From NCBI RefSeq assembly GCF_016808095.1, contig NC_068972.1:22374289-22438288 (forward strand): 64,000 nucleotides of DNA, given 5' to 3'. A program made the translations under genes and the position numbers. Positions 35,196-46,220 of the stretch are shown piece by piece (within the stretch, counting starts at the first letter, position 1; the number at the start of each line of letters is the position of its first letter). This DNA comes from Vigna angularis (taxonomy: Eukaryota > Streptophyta > Magnoliopsida > Fabales > Fabaceae). The notes beneath the pieces were generated by a model that saw only the letters and a program-made list of their open reading frames with translations, was not told the DNA's origin and made no database searches.

Positions 35196-35854
35196 ATGGG
35201 GTCATCAAGATGTTCCATTGTCAATGTGATATTCGTGTTAGCCCTTTTCATTATGATTTTAGGTTACAAATGATATTCTATTCACTCTCTCTTTAGTTTC
35301 TCAATTTAAATGAGTCATGTTTGTACACATCTTGATTTCTTAGTTTGAAACCAAATCTTTGACATTTTTTTGTAGGGAATTGAGGTTATTGTTTTATGTG
35401 AAAATTTGAGTTAGCATTATTCTTAATTAGATTTTTGTAATGCAGATTTGTGCATGATAAGGACATAAGCAAGAGGACCCATTGTTCGTATACCATGTGA
35501 TAACGATAAGCAGTGCGAAGATAGGTACCGTAAACCATATTGTGATTGTAGATCATCAGTATGCATTAAGACTGTTTGTCAATGTAAACATTTAACTTCA
35601 ACCTATACTGATTATTCCAAACCACCCTTCAAAGCACCACCACCAAACCACCCTCTACCACCATACCAATCACCACCACCAAAGCATCACCTCCACCACT
35701 ATACCACTACCCACCACATCAGGCACCACCACCATACCAAACACCAGTTCCACCACCATACCAAACACCAGTTCCACCACCACAACCACCAGCCCATCAA
35801 ATGCCATCTCCACCACCATACAAAGCCCTACTTCCACCACCACCACCTTACTGA
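35196..35854 (+). pseudogene. secreted Cys-rich, Pro-rich protein (late-nodulin-like), one frameshift
   Basis: Exon 1 (35196-35262) encodes a textbook signal peptide, MGSSRCSIVNVIFVLALFIM plus IL. A 207-base intron (GTTACA…CATAAG) joins in frame to exon 2 at 35470: RGPIVRIPCDNDKQC, then a Cys cluster of pattern C-x5-C-x8-C-x-C-x4-C-x4-C-x-C (…YCDCRSSVCIKTVCQCK), then a Pro-rich tail (FKAPPPNHPLPPYQSPPPK). The Cys pattern resembles legume late-nodulin/NCR peptides; the tail resembles ENOD/extensin-type repeats (APPPYQTPVPPPYQTPV). At about 35681-35684 the tail shifts frame: one missing A moves the reading from PPPK to a His-rich frame. Restoring frame is not needed to see that the alternate frame stays Pro-rich to its TGA at 35852-35854. 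It is either a recent pseudogene or an assembly error. The acceptor is not the strongest one available. Confidence 0.6.
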
Positions 35855-35869
35855 GTCATCTCTTGTTTT

Positions 35870-36412
35870 AGATGCAATTCACCATCTTCTTACTCATATG
35901 TATTCTAAGTTCTTAATAAAGTATAATGATTTTGTTTCATGTCCTATATATACCGCAACGAATGATATTTCTTATAATAGATTCATTGATAACTATAAGT
36001 TTCGATTAATAACATTTAAAAAGAAATAATGAAATATGATTTTATATAAAATTAAATTACTTTAAGGAAAGTTAATTTGTAAAAAAAGTAACATAAAAAT
36101 GTCATGCTTTTACTTCCAACTTATTTAAAAAATTAATTTTAATTTACGACAAATTTTCATAATTATTTAACAAAAAGAAAACCTCGTGCAGGCATAATTT
36201 ATTTTGTTTGATTTTAATTGTGAAATGAAAAGGACTTTATACAAGTTGTTTACTACTTGATATATGTCTCATAAATGGTGATTTGTGTTACCATTTTTTG
36301 AGATAAATTGGTAATAAATCATAAAAGTTTGGTGATTTGTGTTACCATTTTTTTTGAGATAAATTGGTAACAAAACTAAAATAATGAAAGAATTTGGTTA
36401 GTTTTTAAATAA
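35870..36412. other. 3' flank and AT-rich spacer
   Basis: AATAAAG near 35916 could serve as polyadenylation signal for the upstream gene. Two near-copies of GGTGATTTGTGTTACCATTT (about 36278 and 36330) form a short tandem duplication of about 52 bases. Confidence 0.5.
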
Positions 36413-36753
36413 GGCTTAAATGCTTACTTAGTCTCTATGTTTAGTGGTAATTTTCAGTTTAGTACCCGGTTTTAAAAGTGTAGACATTGGGTCCCTATGT
36501 TATCAAAACTATTTGACTTCAGTCCTATCCGTTTAACGGTGTTAAAATTGATAACATTGAAGTTACTACGGATGTGAGCTGTACAAGAAATGTTGACGTG
36601 GCATTTAGTTGGCCTAAATTCAGTTGACGTGACAGGAAGAGTTAGGACTTCAGTTATACAATTTTGATAACATAAGGACCTAATGTCTACACTTTTAAAA
36701 CTGGGTACTAAACTGAAAATTATCACTGAACATAGAGACTAAGTATTTAAGCC
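36413..36753. mobile_element. short MULE-type MITE, same family as 28345-29900
   Basis: 341 bases, starting GGCTTAAATGCTTACTT and ending AAGTATTTAAGCC, with almost only the two inverted arms present. The left arm aligns closely with the left arm of the 28345 element (GTGGTAATTTTCAGTTTAGT, AGTTGGCCTAAATTCAGTTG). Flanks TTTAAATAA (36404-36412) and TTCACATAA (36754-36762) agree at 7 of 9 positions, a plausible aged 9-bp target duplication. Confidence 0.8.
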
Positions 36754-36838
36754 TTCACATAATAATTTTTTTTTTTCAAATTATCTCTCTGTCTTTTATT
36801 ATCAAAAAATTGTTATAGTAATTAGAAAATTTTTGTAA

Positions 36839-37164
36839 TACTAAAAAAAAAGGATTTTCTAACAGTTTTGAAAAACCCCTGGAAATATCAGTGATTTTGG
36901 AAACCTTTACTAATTATCGGCGGTTTTGCGAAAACCCCTACAAGTACCGGTGGTTTTGAAAACTCCTAGTAACTACTGACGATTTTTGTGAAAAGTTCCA
37001 TTAGTAGCGACAATTTTCAAAATCCTCAGAAATTGCAATGGTTTTTCAAAAAACCACCAGAAATTATTAATGACGCTACTTTTCCCACTGGTTTTCGTAA
37101 TCGTAGGAAATGTATTTAGGTGGGATAAAACTGTCGGTAAAAAAAACTGAACATTTTTGTAGTG
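36839..37164. mobile_element. CACTA-like MITE
   Basis: The right end reads GAACATTTTTGTAGTG, the inverse of CACTACAAAAATGTTC, a standard CACTA terminus. The left end TACTAAAAAAAAAGG is a degenerate equivalent. Between them are repeated motifs of the GGTTTTGAAAACCCC type in both orientations, as in CACTA subterminal regions. No 3-bp target duplication is evident (TAA against ATT). Non-coding. Confidence 0.5.
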
Positions 37165-37703
37165 ATTGTAGAGGAGGTAGGTGGGGAGTCATTCATGTTA
37201 AAAGGTAAATTATGCATAATAGACATGAGTATGTGATAGATGTATAGAATATGATAAAAAAAATATCAACATATTCTTTTGATATAATTTTGTTGTTGAA
37301 TGATTACTTTTAAAATATTATTTAATTAGCTGTTAAGTGCAAATTTAGATTAATTTTTTTTTTGTGTTTTACTAAATTTTTTGTAAGTAAACAAAAATTC
37401 ATACATCACACAATAAAATAAATTTCAGTAATTCTTATTGTCCCTAAAAAAAAGGTTAAAATACTAATTTAGTTTCTATTTTTTGTCAATATAGTCTTAA
37501 TTTATTTTTTATTTAAGGTCTTAATTTTTGTCAATTTTGTTTAATTCAGTCATTTTTGTTAATACCATTTAAATAATTAATGGATAGTAAATAATGTATG
37601 TCACGTGTCAATTTATGATATTTTAATTTATTTAAAATTTTAAAAAAATATTCTTGTGTCAAGTCAGTATTGTGCCACATTGTAATAGCAGTGTTATGTG
37701 TTA
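37165..37703 (+). repeat. dispersed ~550-bp repeat, copy 2
   Basis: Direct-orientation partner of 11718-12303. Its first base follows immediately after the CACTA-like terminus at 37164. Relative to copy 1 it lacks about 35 bases near the start (between GTAAATT and ATGCATAATAGAC). Confidence 0.8.
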
Positions 37704-38702
37704 CCGTCAATAACAAGTGTTAGTATCTTATATTCAATTTAGTCTTTATATTCATTATTTTTGTTCAATTCAATTATTTTTTTAAAAATGAAGCAATTTT
37801 GTCCATTTTCAAATTGAAACCAAATATAATTTTTATATAAATGTTATAATGATATTTTTATTAAAATTAACATTTTTATTAAATATTTATAATTTAGTGT
37901 TAGAGTTTATTTAAAATTAGAATGATATATGTACTATATTTAAATTAAACATTTATTTTCAACAGTATTTGGAGACATTGTCAATGAATATATACTTACA
38001 TTCAATATTGACAATTTGGGAATGGAATATGTACTATATCTAAATTATGTACCGCACTAATAGACAAGAACATCAACAACGACACACACGAAGCCAAACA
38101 ATTCTCACTGGAATAAATCATTTCTTGGAATTACTTGAAAATTTTAGAGTTTAGATATTTTTGAACCCTGAAATTTTGTTTTGTTTGAGAATAATTCAAA
38201 ATATTACGTTTGTTATGAAGTGGTTTCATTGTTATTGTTATATTATAAATATTCGTTTGAAATATTAAAAATATTATTCTTATTCCCAAAATATATACTA
38301 TGTCCTCTTTATTGATTGATTTATGTGAAAGCTAAACTAAGATGTGCATACATATAATTTGACCCTAAATGCATTGGTGGTAAGGAATAAGAATCCGTTT
38401 TAGGGTTTTTGGATAGGAGAAAGTACTCTCAATGATTAGGACAAAATATAAGTGGATTTATGTGATCATGGATTCACAAACTATATAAGGAGATTGATAT
38501 GGAAGTTGAAATTTGGAGAATAAAAGAGAGTATTTGAAATGACGCTTCATATCATTTGTATGGATCAATTCGAACACTCTTTCTTTTCATGCATAAATCA
38601 TAACTATTCCTCATTGCAAGACGAAGGCCACTAACCCATTTGCTCACTCTCACAAACACGTGCATCATTCAAATATTTATGCAAATTATAAATTTAATTT
38701 TA
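37704..38702. other. intergenic, AT-rich
   Basis: No gene or element ends recognised. Confidence 0.5.
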
Positions 38703-39054
38703 GGGTTAAATATGTTTGTGAATTTTAAACTCGCATGATAAATTAAAATTCGTTTTTATTTCAAACTTTTGATTCATTATTTTAGTTTACAAACTTTAAT
38801 TCAATGAATACAATTCTTTTAATTTAACGAAATTAAATCTTTTTTAAATTTTAAACAATATTTCTGACATTTATATTGAAACGTGTCACACGAAATAACT
38901 CAAATATATATTTAAAATATTATTCAAAATAATAAAAAAGAATTAACTTAATTTTATTAGGAAAATTATTTGGTTAAGTTTAAAAACTAAATTATATCAA
39001 AATTTAAAAAAAAATTCTTATTAAAATTTAGAGATTAAAAAGCATATTTAACTC
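38703..39054. mobile_element. Mutator-type MITE, degenerate
   Basis: Starts GGGTTAAATATGTTTGTG and ends AAGCATATTTAACTC. The inverted arms resemble the 13211-13615 element's termini (GGGTTAAGTATG). Flanks TTAATTTTA (38694-38702) and TTAGTTTTA (39055-39063) match at 8 of 9 positions, consistent with a 9-bp target duplication. Non-coding and AT-rich. Confidence 0.65.
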
Positions 39055-39063
39055 TTAGTTTTA

Positions 39064-40230
39064 TAATAAAACTTTAATAATGATTTTGCAAAATAATACA
39101 TACGTTATACGTTATGGACTACACTTTTCTCATCTAATATTTTATGACGACTAATTACTGGAGAAAGAGCCAAATAGGAATATTCACAAAGAAAAAAAAA
39201 AATAGTAAAGTTGAAGCGAATAATGAAAAAAAAAATTATCATTGAAAATTGTATACATTTTGAATCATGTAATCTTTTGTTAAGTATTGTTACCCACATG
39301 ACATTTTGAAAATTGATTCCAACACAAATATTTAAAGGGAGGACATGTTCTCCCCATCCAACATGAATGAGTACAAAACTCTTGTTTTTTCTTTTTGTGG
39401 TCGTGCTATTTGATTTTTACAAGTGTGATCATAATGGTAAGTAAAGTTAGGCTAGTTCTTTGTATAGTGCTAACTAGAAAGGAATATTCACAAAGTAAAT
39501 AAAGTTGAAGAGAATAAACATATTTTTTTGTTGAAATTTTTTATACATTTTGAACCTTTTAACCATATCTCTGGTTGAATTCTTCAGCACCTTAACCTTT
39601 TAAAATGCATCTTTTTATCACACGAATGTTTGAATGGAGAAAGGTGGTCGCATCGACCCAACATTAATGAACTCCAACCTTTTCTTTTATATATAAAATT
39701 TCATTGAGCACTATAATATATATTTAGTTACATACGTACGTACAATTAAAATATAGGTGGAAGCAAGAGTTGTGTACAAGCTCATTTATACAAAAGAAGT
39801 TTGTTTTGATGTTATATTGTGGCACGAAATATGGATGGAACTAAAACATTTTGTCTTTTATTGTAAAGCAAGAGAATAATAGTTTAGCCTATGATGTATG
39901 ATGTGAGAGAAACCACTAAAGGGTGGTAGCTAGCTCTTAGCAGAAAAGACCCAGAGACACATATACAGACAAAATTGAAAAAAACAAAAAATAGGGAATA
40001 ATAAGAAAGACCTTATCATAGAGATATTCTTTATGCCATATAACCCACTAAGAATAGAACCTACCGTGCCCATTGGTTTAGCAGAAACAAGATGACTTTG
40101 AAGAGCTTCGTTGAGCCTTCGGTGGACCATTAACATTTCTATAAGGCATAAAGTTAATATAAATATTAGCAGAATATATTTGACGACACCAAGTTGACAA
40201 TCAATAATTCCTGTTCTACTTTAATTTCAT
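39064..40230. other. upstream region of the IPT gene, no gene seen
   Basis: AT-rich. A minus-strand open frame at 39930-40136 starts MLMVHRRLNEALQSHLVSAK and contains a donor-like GTAGGT, so an exon relic is possible, but no family is recognised. A GA repeat lies at 40233-40249. Confidence 0.4.
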
Positions 40231-40280
40231 CAACAGAGAGAGAGAGAGACACTTTTGACATCTTCCTATTTTGTCTAAGC

Positions 40281-40290
40281 TATAAATATA
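40281..40290 (+). promoter_or_regulatory. TATA box of the IPT gene
   Basis: TATAAATATA, followed by a CT-rich stretch (40320-40400) typical of a plant 5' leader, 167 bases upstream of the start codon at 40457. Confidence 0.7.
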
Positions 40291-40456
40291 CTCCACACAC
40301 CCTCTTTCATTCTCAACTCATTACTACTACTACTTCACTTCTTCTTCTGTAGGCTTAATTTAGAAAAACCATTCTCTCATTCACCTTCTCTTGTTTCTGT
40401 CTAAAGAAATATTCTTTCTTCATAAAGGTAAGTTGGGTTGATCTTGGTAAGTCACG

Positions 40457-41425
40457 ATGACCATCTCAATGTTCATGTGCAGATTAAGACAACCCATGAT
40501 AAACATTCCCTGCAGTGGCAAAAAACTGAACGTCAGACAAATTGAGAAAGAGAAAGTAGTGGTTGTAATGGGAGCCACAGGGGCAGGGAAGTCAAGGCTG
40601 TCGATTGACATAGCCTCATGTTTTCCATCAGAAATCATAAACTCAGACAAAATTCAAGTGTACCAAGGTCTCGACATAGTCACAAACAAAATCCCAAAGG
40701 AAGACCAACGTGGGGTGTACCACCACTTACTGGGAACAATAAACCCCGACACAGACTTCACACCCACTGATTTCATTGACACGTCATCATCGGCCATTGA
40801 CACCATCACCACAGCCCAGAAGCTTCCAATCATCGTTGGCGGCTCCAACTCCTATCTCGAGGCCTTGATCGACGACGACGATTACAAGTTCCGGTCGCGC
40901 TACGATTTTCTCTGCATCTGGGTTGACGTGGCAATGCCCGTGCTTCAATCCTACGTGGCGGAACGGGTCGACGACATGTTCCGTAAGGGAATGATGGAGG
41001 AGCTGCGACCCTTTTACAGTCCCGACGGGGATTACTCGAGAGGGATTAGAAGAGCCATTGGGGTTCCTGAATTTGACGAGTATTTTCGGAGGGAGGAGTT
41101 TGTGGACGAGGAAACGAAGCAGAGGTTGTTGGAAGATGCGATCAGGGAAATAAAATTGAACACGTGGAAACTTGCCATGAAACAGTTGGGGAAGATTCAC
41201 AGGCTGAGGAACGTTAAGAGATGGGAGATTCATCGCTTGGACGCCACGCCCGTGTTTCGAAGGCGTGGGGAAGAAGCCAACGAGGCCTGGAAGAAGGTGG
41301 TGGCCGAACCGACTGCTATGGTCGTTGCGCGCTTTCTCTATAACTCCAAAAACAATGCTAACGTTGTTTCTGGACTTACACTGTTGCCACCTTCCGAGAA
41401 TGTTATGGCTGCGGCAACGTGCTAG
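40457..41425 (+). CDS. IPT: adenylate isopentenyltransferase (cytokinin biosynthesis)
   Basis: Intronless, 322 residues, ATG at 40457. The enzyme transfers the isopentenyl group of dimethylallyl diphosphate to ATP/ADP, the first committed step of cytokinin synthesis, usually in plastids or cytosol. Visible motifs: P-loop VVVMGATGAGKSRLSIDIA (residues 34-52), IINSDKIQVYQGLDIVTNKI with the catalytic Asp, GVYHHLLG, PIIVGGSNSYLEAL, and a C-terminal part with RRAIGVPEFDEYF and DAIREIKLNTWKLAMKQLGK. Length and lack of introns fit plant ATP/ADP-type IPTs; the sequence looks closest to the IPT3/IPT5 group, but that subgroup is from memory. It ends …AAATC and so has no CaaX prenylation box, unlike what is reported for Arabidopsis IPT3. 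The reading frame is intact with its own TATA box. Confidence 0.95.
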   Translation: MTISMFMCRLRQPMINIPCSGKKLNVRQIEKEKVVVVMGATGAGKSRLSIDIASCFPSEIINSDKIQVYQGLDIVTNKIPKEDQRGVYHHLLGTINPDTDFTPTDFIDTSSSAIDTITTAQKLPIIVGGSNSYLEALIDDDDYKFRSRYDFLCIWVDVAMPVLQSYVAERVDDMFRKGMMEELRPFYSPDGDYSRGIRRAIGVPEFDEYFRREEFVDEETKQRLLEDAIREIKLNTWKLAMKQLGKIHRLRNVKRWEIHRLDATPVFRRRGEEANEAWKKVVAEPTAMVVARFLYNSKNNANVVSGLTLLPPSENVMAAATC

Positions 41426-44100
41426 CTTTCTAGCCCTGCTTTTGTTCTTTTCAAAGCACTTGTTCTTCTCGCGTATAAACAGTTTTATGAAACTAATTTC
41501 TCTTCTACTAATTCATATATATACAAACTAATCATTTTTGTTTCCTTTACTTTATGGGACTCTGTAAATGTGATTTTTACACTAATTTTACAAACACGGT
41601 CTTATAGAAAAATAGTGAGAAGAACCTCCTTAACTTTGATAAGCACGACACATAGGAATAATTTGAAATTTGTAACGCGATTGCAGAGTGAAAAATGAAG
41701 AATTAGTGTGTGCAGTGCTCACTGCCTTTGAATAGATTCCATCAAATAAAAGTGCTTTATCTCCAATCATAACCCATCCGTACACTTTCTTAGCATCTTC
41801 GATTTCAGTGTCCTTCAAATCACACCAATCGCCGCTCCTTCCGTACCATTTTTATTCACTCATAAATTCTATTTTTTATTTTTAAACATTTATTCTTCAA
41901 TTAAATTACTGAAATTGGGGCAACATTTTCAACATGGCACGATTGCAAAGTGAACCCTTTTATATTTAAAAAAATATATAAATTGAAACTAAAATAAAAA
42001 GCAAAAAATGAAGCCTCAGTCTTTGGTTCAAAATTTAACATCATTATTCTAATGGAACAAAAGGACCGTGATATGATTTTCTTATTGGAAGGAAAAACAA
42101 TGGTATACTTTATCTTTTGAAACAATATTGAATGAATAGCTGTATGTTGTTCCTCCAAGCTATTGCCTTTTGTTTTCCTGTTGGGTTGGATTCTCAAATA
42201 GCTCAGCTTTTGGTCAAAACAGTAGTCCCCACTGTCATTCATTCCAAACATTTGTTTTGCAAATAAAAATTGTTAATAATATTCTGTTATGTTAATAATA
42301 TTTTTAGAAGGAATTTTCAGTCTAATTTAATTTATCTATATATCATAATTTTTTTTATTAGATATGAAATATTTAATAATGTGGAACGATAAAATTGATT
42401 TTTAAAATAAGATTTATATATATTTATATACTGGAGTTATTCTTGTTTTTTCTCCAATAGTATTTTAATAATATGTATCTTAAATATATCATTGGTGTTA
42501 TGCATATGTAATCTTCTCTATATAGTATGATATGATGGATGGACATTTTTATTCCTTAAATGAGTAATTAGACTTATGAGTGCGTATAAGAATATTTGTT
42601 GAGAAAGATAGAACACTTTTTAACAAATTTTAGTATCACAGAAAAAATTATTTGCAATTAAAAAAAGTTGTCTACAGAATAAAATAAGGCTAAAGTCGAA
42701 ATTCTTATACTCAGATTTAAGACTCTAGAAATTTTAGACATCTATTTCTCTATCTCTCAATAATCACATACTTTTTATTCATGCCATTCCTTTTGCTTTG
42801 TTTTAATTGTTCTAAACAAAGTATGTGACTCATTTTTTATCATTAAATTGAAAAAAAATGAAAAATGAAAAAAATAAATTATTTGTAGATAATTTGATTC
42901 TTCCTCTCCAAATATCTTACAATCAAAGTTCTTATCATCTTAAATATCATGAGTTAACTTTAGTATGAGAAATAATGGGCCTTAAATCTATTAATTTTCA
43001 CCCATTAATTATTCTTTTTCTTGAAATACTATCTCTCTTAAATTTATTCATGTGAAATAAAATAAAATCATCTTGACAATAAAAAAAAATTATTATTTGC
43101 TTATTTTCTTTCTTAAAGAAGTAATTTTGTCGTGCTTCAATAATACTACGTGATCTTATACATATAGTTATATTTTAAAGACTTTACCTTAAAATTAAAT
43201 ACATTAATGCTGTACACAGTAAACGCACTAATAATAACAAAAATATACAATAGAAAGATGAATTATACTTATACAAAATTGTAGAAAGAAAGATTGAAAT
43301 GTAATAAATGATGTACAGAGAAATAGATAGTGAAGACGATGATTATATCTCTAATAAAATAACTGACACCAGAAAATAATAATATATGTAAGACATTCAT
43401 GTACCTTACATGCTTATGATGTTTATTTTACTTTTCACCTTTGCACCTACTTGGCTTCGATTGGACCATGGTGGCATGGTACTCATGCTTTTTGTTTTAC
43501 CTTTTTGTTATCAATCAGAGGATTGCAAAAGAGGAAGGGATCCACTCGTAATGGATCAAAATGAACACCTAATTTAGGATGTAACTACCTAGCTATGAAC
43601 ACTGTCATACAAGTATAATTCTGTAAGCACTTCACGTTATCTCTGTCACTCTCTGCCAATGCCTGCTACAAACTTGTTTAAACAATGATTTATCCAAAAG
43701 CCTCAAACTCTGGTTTAAAAGCGCTAGTGTGCCACGTTTAGGGAGATGGATTGTAAGATTTCAAAAGGGTGGTGGCTTCTTCTGTTTCGTTCTGTCCTTT
43801 CCACTATGTGGAAGGGTTAATATTAGTTGCATTATTATTGTTGTTCGGAATGTAAAATAAAAGTGTCTTTACTGATTGGTAAGTTTAAGTTAAAGACATA
43901 GCAATAGATCACTATTGGGAAATGTCCAATAGCCTTGTATCTTAGTGATATCTATCTTTATTAGAAAGAGATAAAACACATGTAGCAGTTGTTTTTGAGA
44001 GTACTAAGTAGAGTTTGTTTCTAACACACGATGCAAAAGGAAGGAATCAGAGGCCATAACCATAACTTGAACCCTTAAAACCGAAGACAAGATTTGATTC
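41426..44100. other. long AT-rich intergenic region
   Basis: No complete gene. 41630-41818 (-) has an open frame with coding-like composition (LKDTEIEDAKKVYGWVMIGD) of unknown family. 41901-42251 (-) is open but has a low-complexity middle. The two share a short similar stretch (TTTGCAATCG.GCCATG-like, both reading FTLQS), hinting at an old duplicated fragment. The rest shows nothing. Confidence 0.4.
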
Positions 44101-44149
44101 TTCTCCACTAGTAAAAGTTTTTTGTGGCATCAAAACGTGAGTTTGTCGA

Positions 44150-44545
44150 TTATATTGAGCCACCGCAGGAGTAAGTGACGTTACAGGATTCCCCAATGCT
44201 AATTGCGTACTGATGCAAAGGTTTAGTAAGGAAGGGTGGCAACAGAACTAGGACTTCACATACACATTGGTTGTCTATTTCCTTAGCCCACCGGCAACAA
44301 TCTTCTTCTTGAAGAGTGGAGCGCTCATTAACTCTAAAACCATGATCACCGGGGGAAGGTGGTGGTGGAGCTGCTGGTGCTGCGGGGAGAGGCAGCATTG
44401 CACAAGCATAGTTTGCTAATGTTAGTTGGGATAAACAAAGTGGATGAAGAAATGGTGTTGGTAAAGTCTGACTCACCATCTTTGGCACAATTGACAGAAA
44501 TGTCATAGCCATCGCTATTAAATTGAAAACCTTGATCCTCTTCAT
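44150..44545 (-). CDS. secreted eight-cysteine protein (LTP / 2S albumin superfamily)
   Basis: 131 residues, ATG at 44545, single exon. Residues 1-26 form a signal peptide (MKRIKVFNLIAMAMTFLSIV…VSQ), so the product is probably secreted. The mature part has exactly eight cysteines in the 8CM order: C37, C48, C83-C84, C94-V-C96, C121 and C127, i.e. C…C…CC…CxC…C…C. The insert between C2 and the CC pair is long and proline-rich (LPLPAAPAAPPPPSPGD), unlike classical LTPs. Members of this superfamily bind lipids or act as seed proteins or enzyme inhibitors; which applies here cannot be told. It may belong to one of the atypical short subgroups. Upstream, TATTTAAG on the minus strand (near 44628) is a weak TATA candidate. 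Confidence 0.82.
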   Translation of the reverse strand: MKRIKVFNLIAMAMTFLSIVPKMVSQTLPTPFLHPLCLSQLTLANYACAMLPLPAAPAAPPPPSPGDHGFRVNERSTLQEEDCCRWAKEIDNQCVCEVLVLLPPFLTKPLHQYAISIGESCNVTYSCGGSI

Positions 44546-45530
44546 TTTTTATCTCTTCTTTCTATCTTCACTTCAGTTCTTAAGTGTCTTAATTTTCATA
44601 TGGCCCCTTAAGAATTGGAGCTGCTTAAATACTTGCAGACTGATGAACTTGCACCCAGTAGGTTGTTAATCAGATGAATCGTGATTTTATAAAATGTAAT
44701 TACCAAGAACAGAATGAATGGAGTTACTATTTCTGTATTTCTCATCCATTTAGCGTGACGAATCTGTAGGTGACGACAAACTATACAAAATGGGGGTTAG
44801 AATCACCAACCTTGTTCCTGAACAAGGTTTAGAATAACTCCTTTCACAAAGGATGAGAAGCGTGGGCAAAGGACGTATTAGATAATTCGCAAATTACTAA
44901 CATGCAGAACTGGTGCGTTTTTCTGGCTCAATGTCATATGTATTGACTAATTGCACCCCCATAATACTAGGAAAAGACTTAATCACCCTGCTGATAACAA
45001 ATTTGTTAATAAAACACAAACTAACAGAATAGTGGTTAGATGACAGTTGGAAACAATTTTCTTGAAGCATCCAGCACGCCAGTGCATGAAACTATTCCTT
45101 GGACTTGAACCCATAGCTTCTAACCCAGGCAACAACTTTACTATTACGTAACATGCATGATTGCTTGACAAATTTCAATTCACTATGCTTGAAACATGAA
45201 AATCAAATACTTCATTGCGTCTCTAAGCTAATTTGGTATCATAATTTAATCATCATCAAACAAAGCAACTTATTGTTTCCATTCTTAGCACATATATGAT
45301 GTATTTTTTTTTTAAGAAACCACCATCGGAAATACTGTGTTTCCCACATCTTGTTGCCTCCAAGTGATGAACTACAGGTTTGATCTGATGCCAGAAGAAT
45401 TATCTGGATTGTGTATATAAATGCCTAAATTTTAAAGCACAATTAATTTAGATAAATTCACAATCACCATCTACCAAGTCTGACATAGGTATCATACATC
45501 TCAACGATTTTATTTGATATGCTTGTGCAT
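44546..45530. other. intergenic, no gene seen
   Basis: No supported coding region. A minus-strand open frame at 44983-45171 has no recognisable features. Confidence 0.45.
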
Positions 45531-45539
45531 TATCAAAGA

Positions 45540-46220
45540 ACACAAGAGATCGGTTTGATGTTACCTAATCAGTCCTCTTCTTCAAGTCCTTCACTACTGC
45601 CTCCCCATACAACAGCTACAGATAATGAAGATCCTAGCTAGCCCACAAGTCCTCAAAAAGGTATTCACTCTGCCAAAAATCCTCATCATATATACAGTTT
45701 TCTAAGCTATGATTAGTTGTCTCCTTCCTTTTCCTACTTTGTCTCATTTGTGTCCTCTATTCTATCCCTAAAAATGTACCTAGCACACTTGATCACCCTA
45801 GATTGCAACAAATCATGATTAATGAAATGTGGGCTTTTTACCAATAGCAAACATAGTGTTTGTTCCTCTTCCACCTGGAAAGAAGATTGTTGGATGCAGG
45901 TAGGTTTACGGTATTAGTGTTGAGCCATATGGTCAAATGGACAAGCTTAAAGCCAGAATGGTTTCCGAAAGGTACACATAAATATATAGTCTTGATAATG
46001 GCAATAATTTTCTTCAATGCCCATTGCAGACTTTCCTTTATCATGGCCATAATTGCAGAGTGGTGTACACAAGCTACAACAGAGCAAGAAGTATCTAACG
46101 ACTGCATCAAGGCTGGGAACTTGCTTAAACAAAGCAACAATTATGTAACACATGCATGGTTTTGTGGGGAAAGGGATACGTGATCTTTATAGCTTTATGT
46201 GTTCGATGATTTTTATGTGT
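45540..46220 (+). pseudogene. copia reverse-transcriptase remnant
   Basis: The + strand reads YSFLSYD, stop, LSPSFSYFVSF at about 45690-45760 (the pre-RT linker) and then VPLPPGKKIVGCRWVYGISV and DKLKARMVSERYT at 45860-45985, the conserved start of copia RT. It continues as AHCRLSFIMAIIAEW after a frameshift. There are many stops and no catalytic motifs. The last 200 bases are shared with 12390-12600. It belongs to a different copia lineage from the elements at 14.5 and 31 kb. Confidence 0.75.

Noticed and set aside
41901..42251. 116-codon minus-strand open frame
   Set aside because: The middle is low-complexity Phe/Lys/Ile from AT-rich DNA with no domain. Left as intergenic.
45838..46183. 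Open frames on both strands near 46 kb as a gene
   Set aside because: The + strand in mixed frames is a decayed copia RT; the minus frames are shadows.
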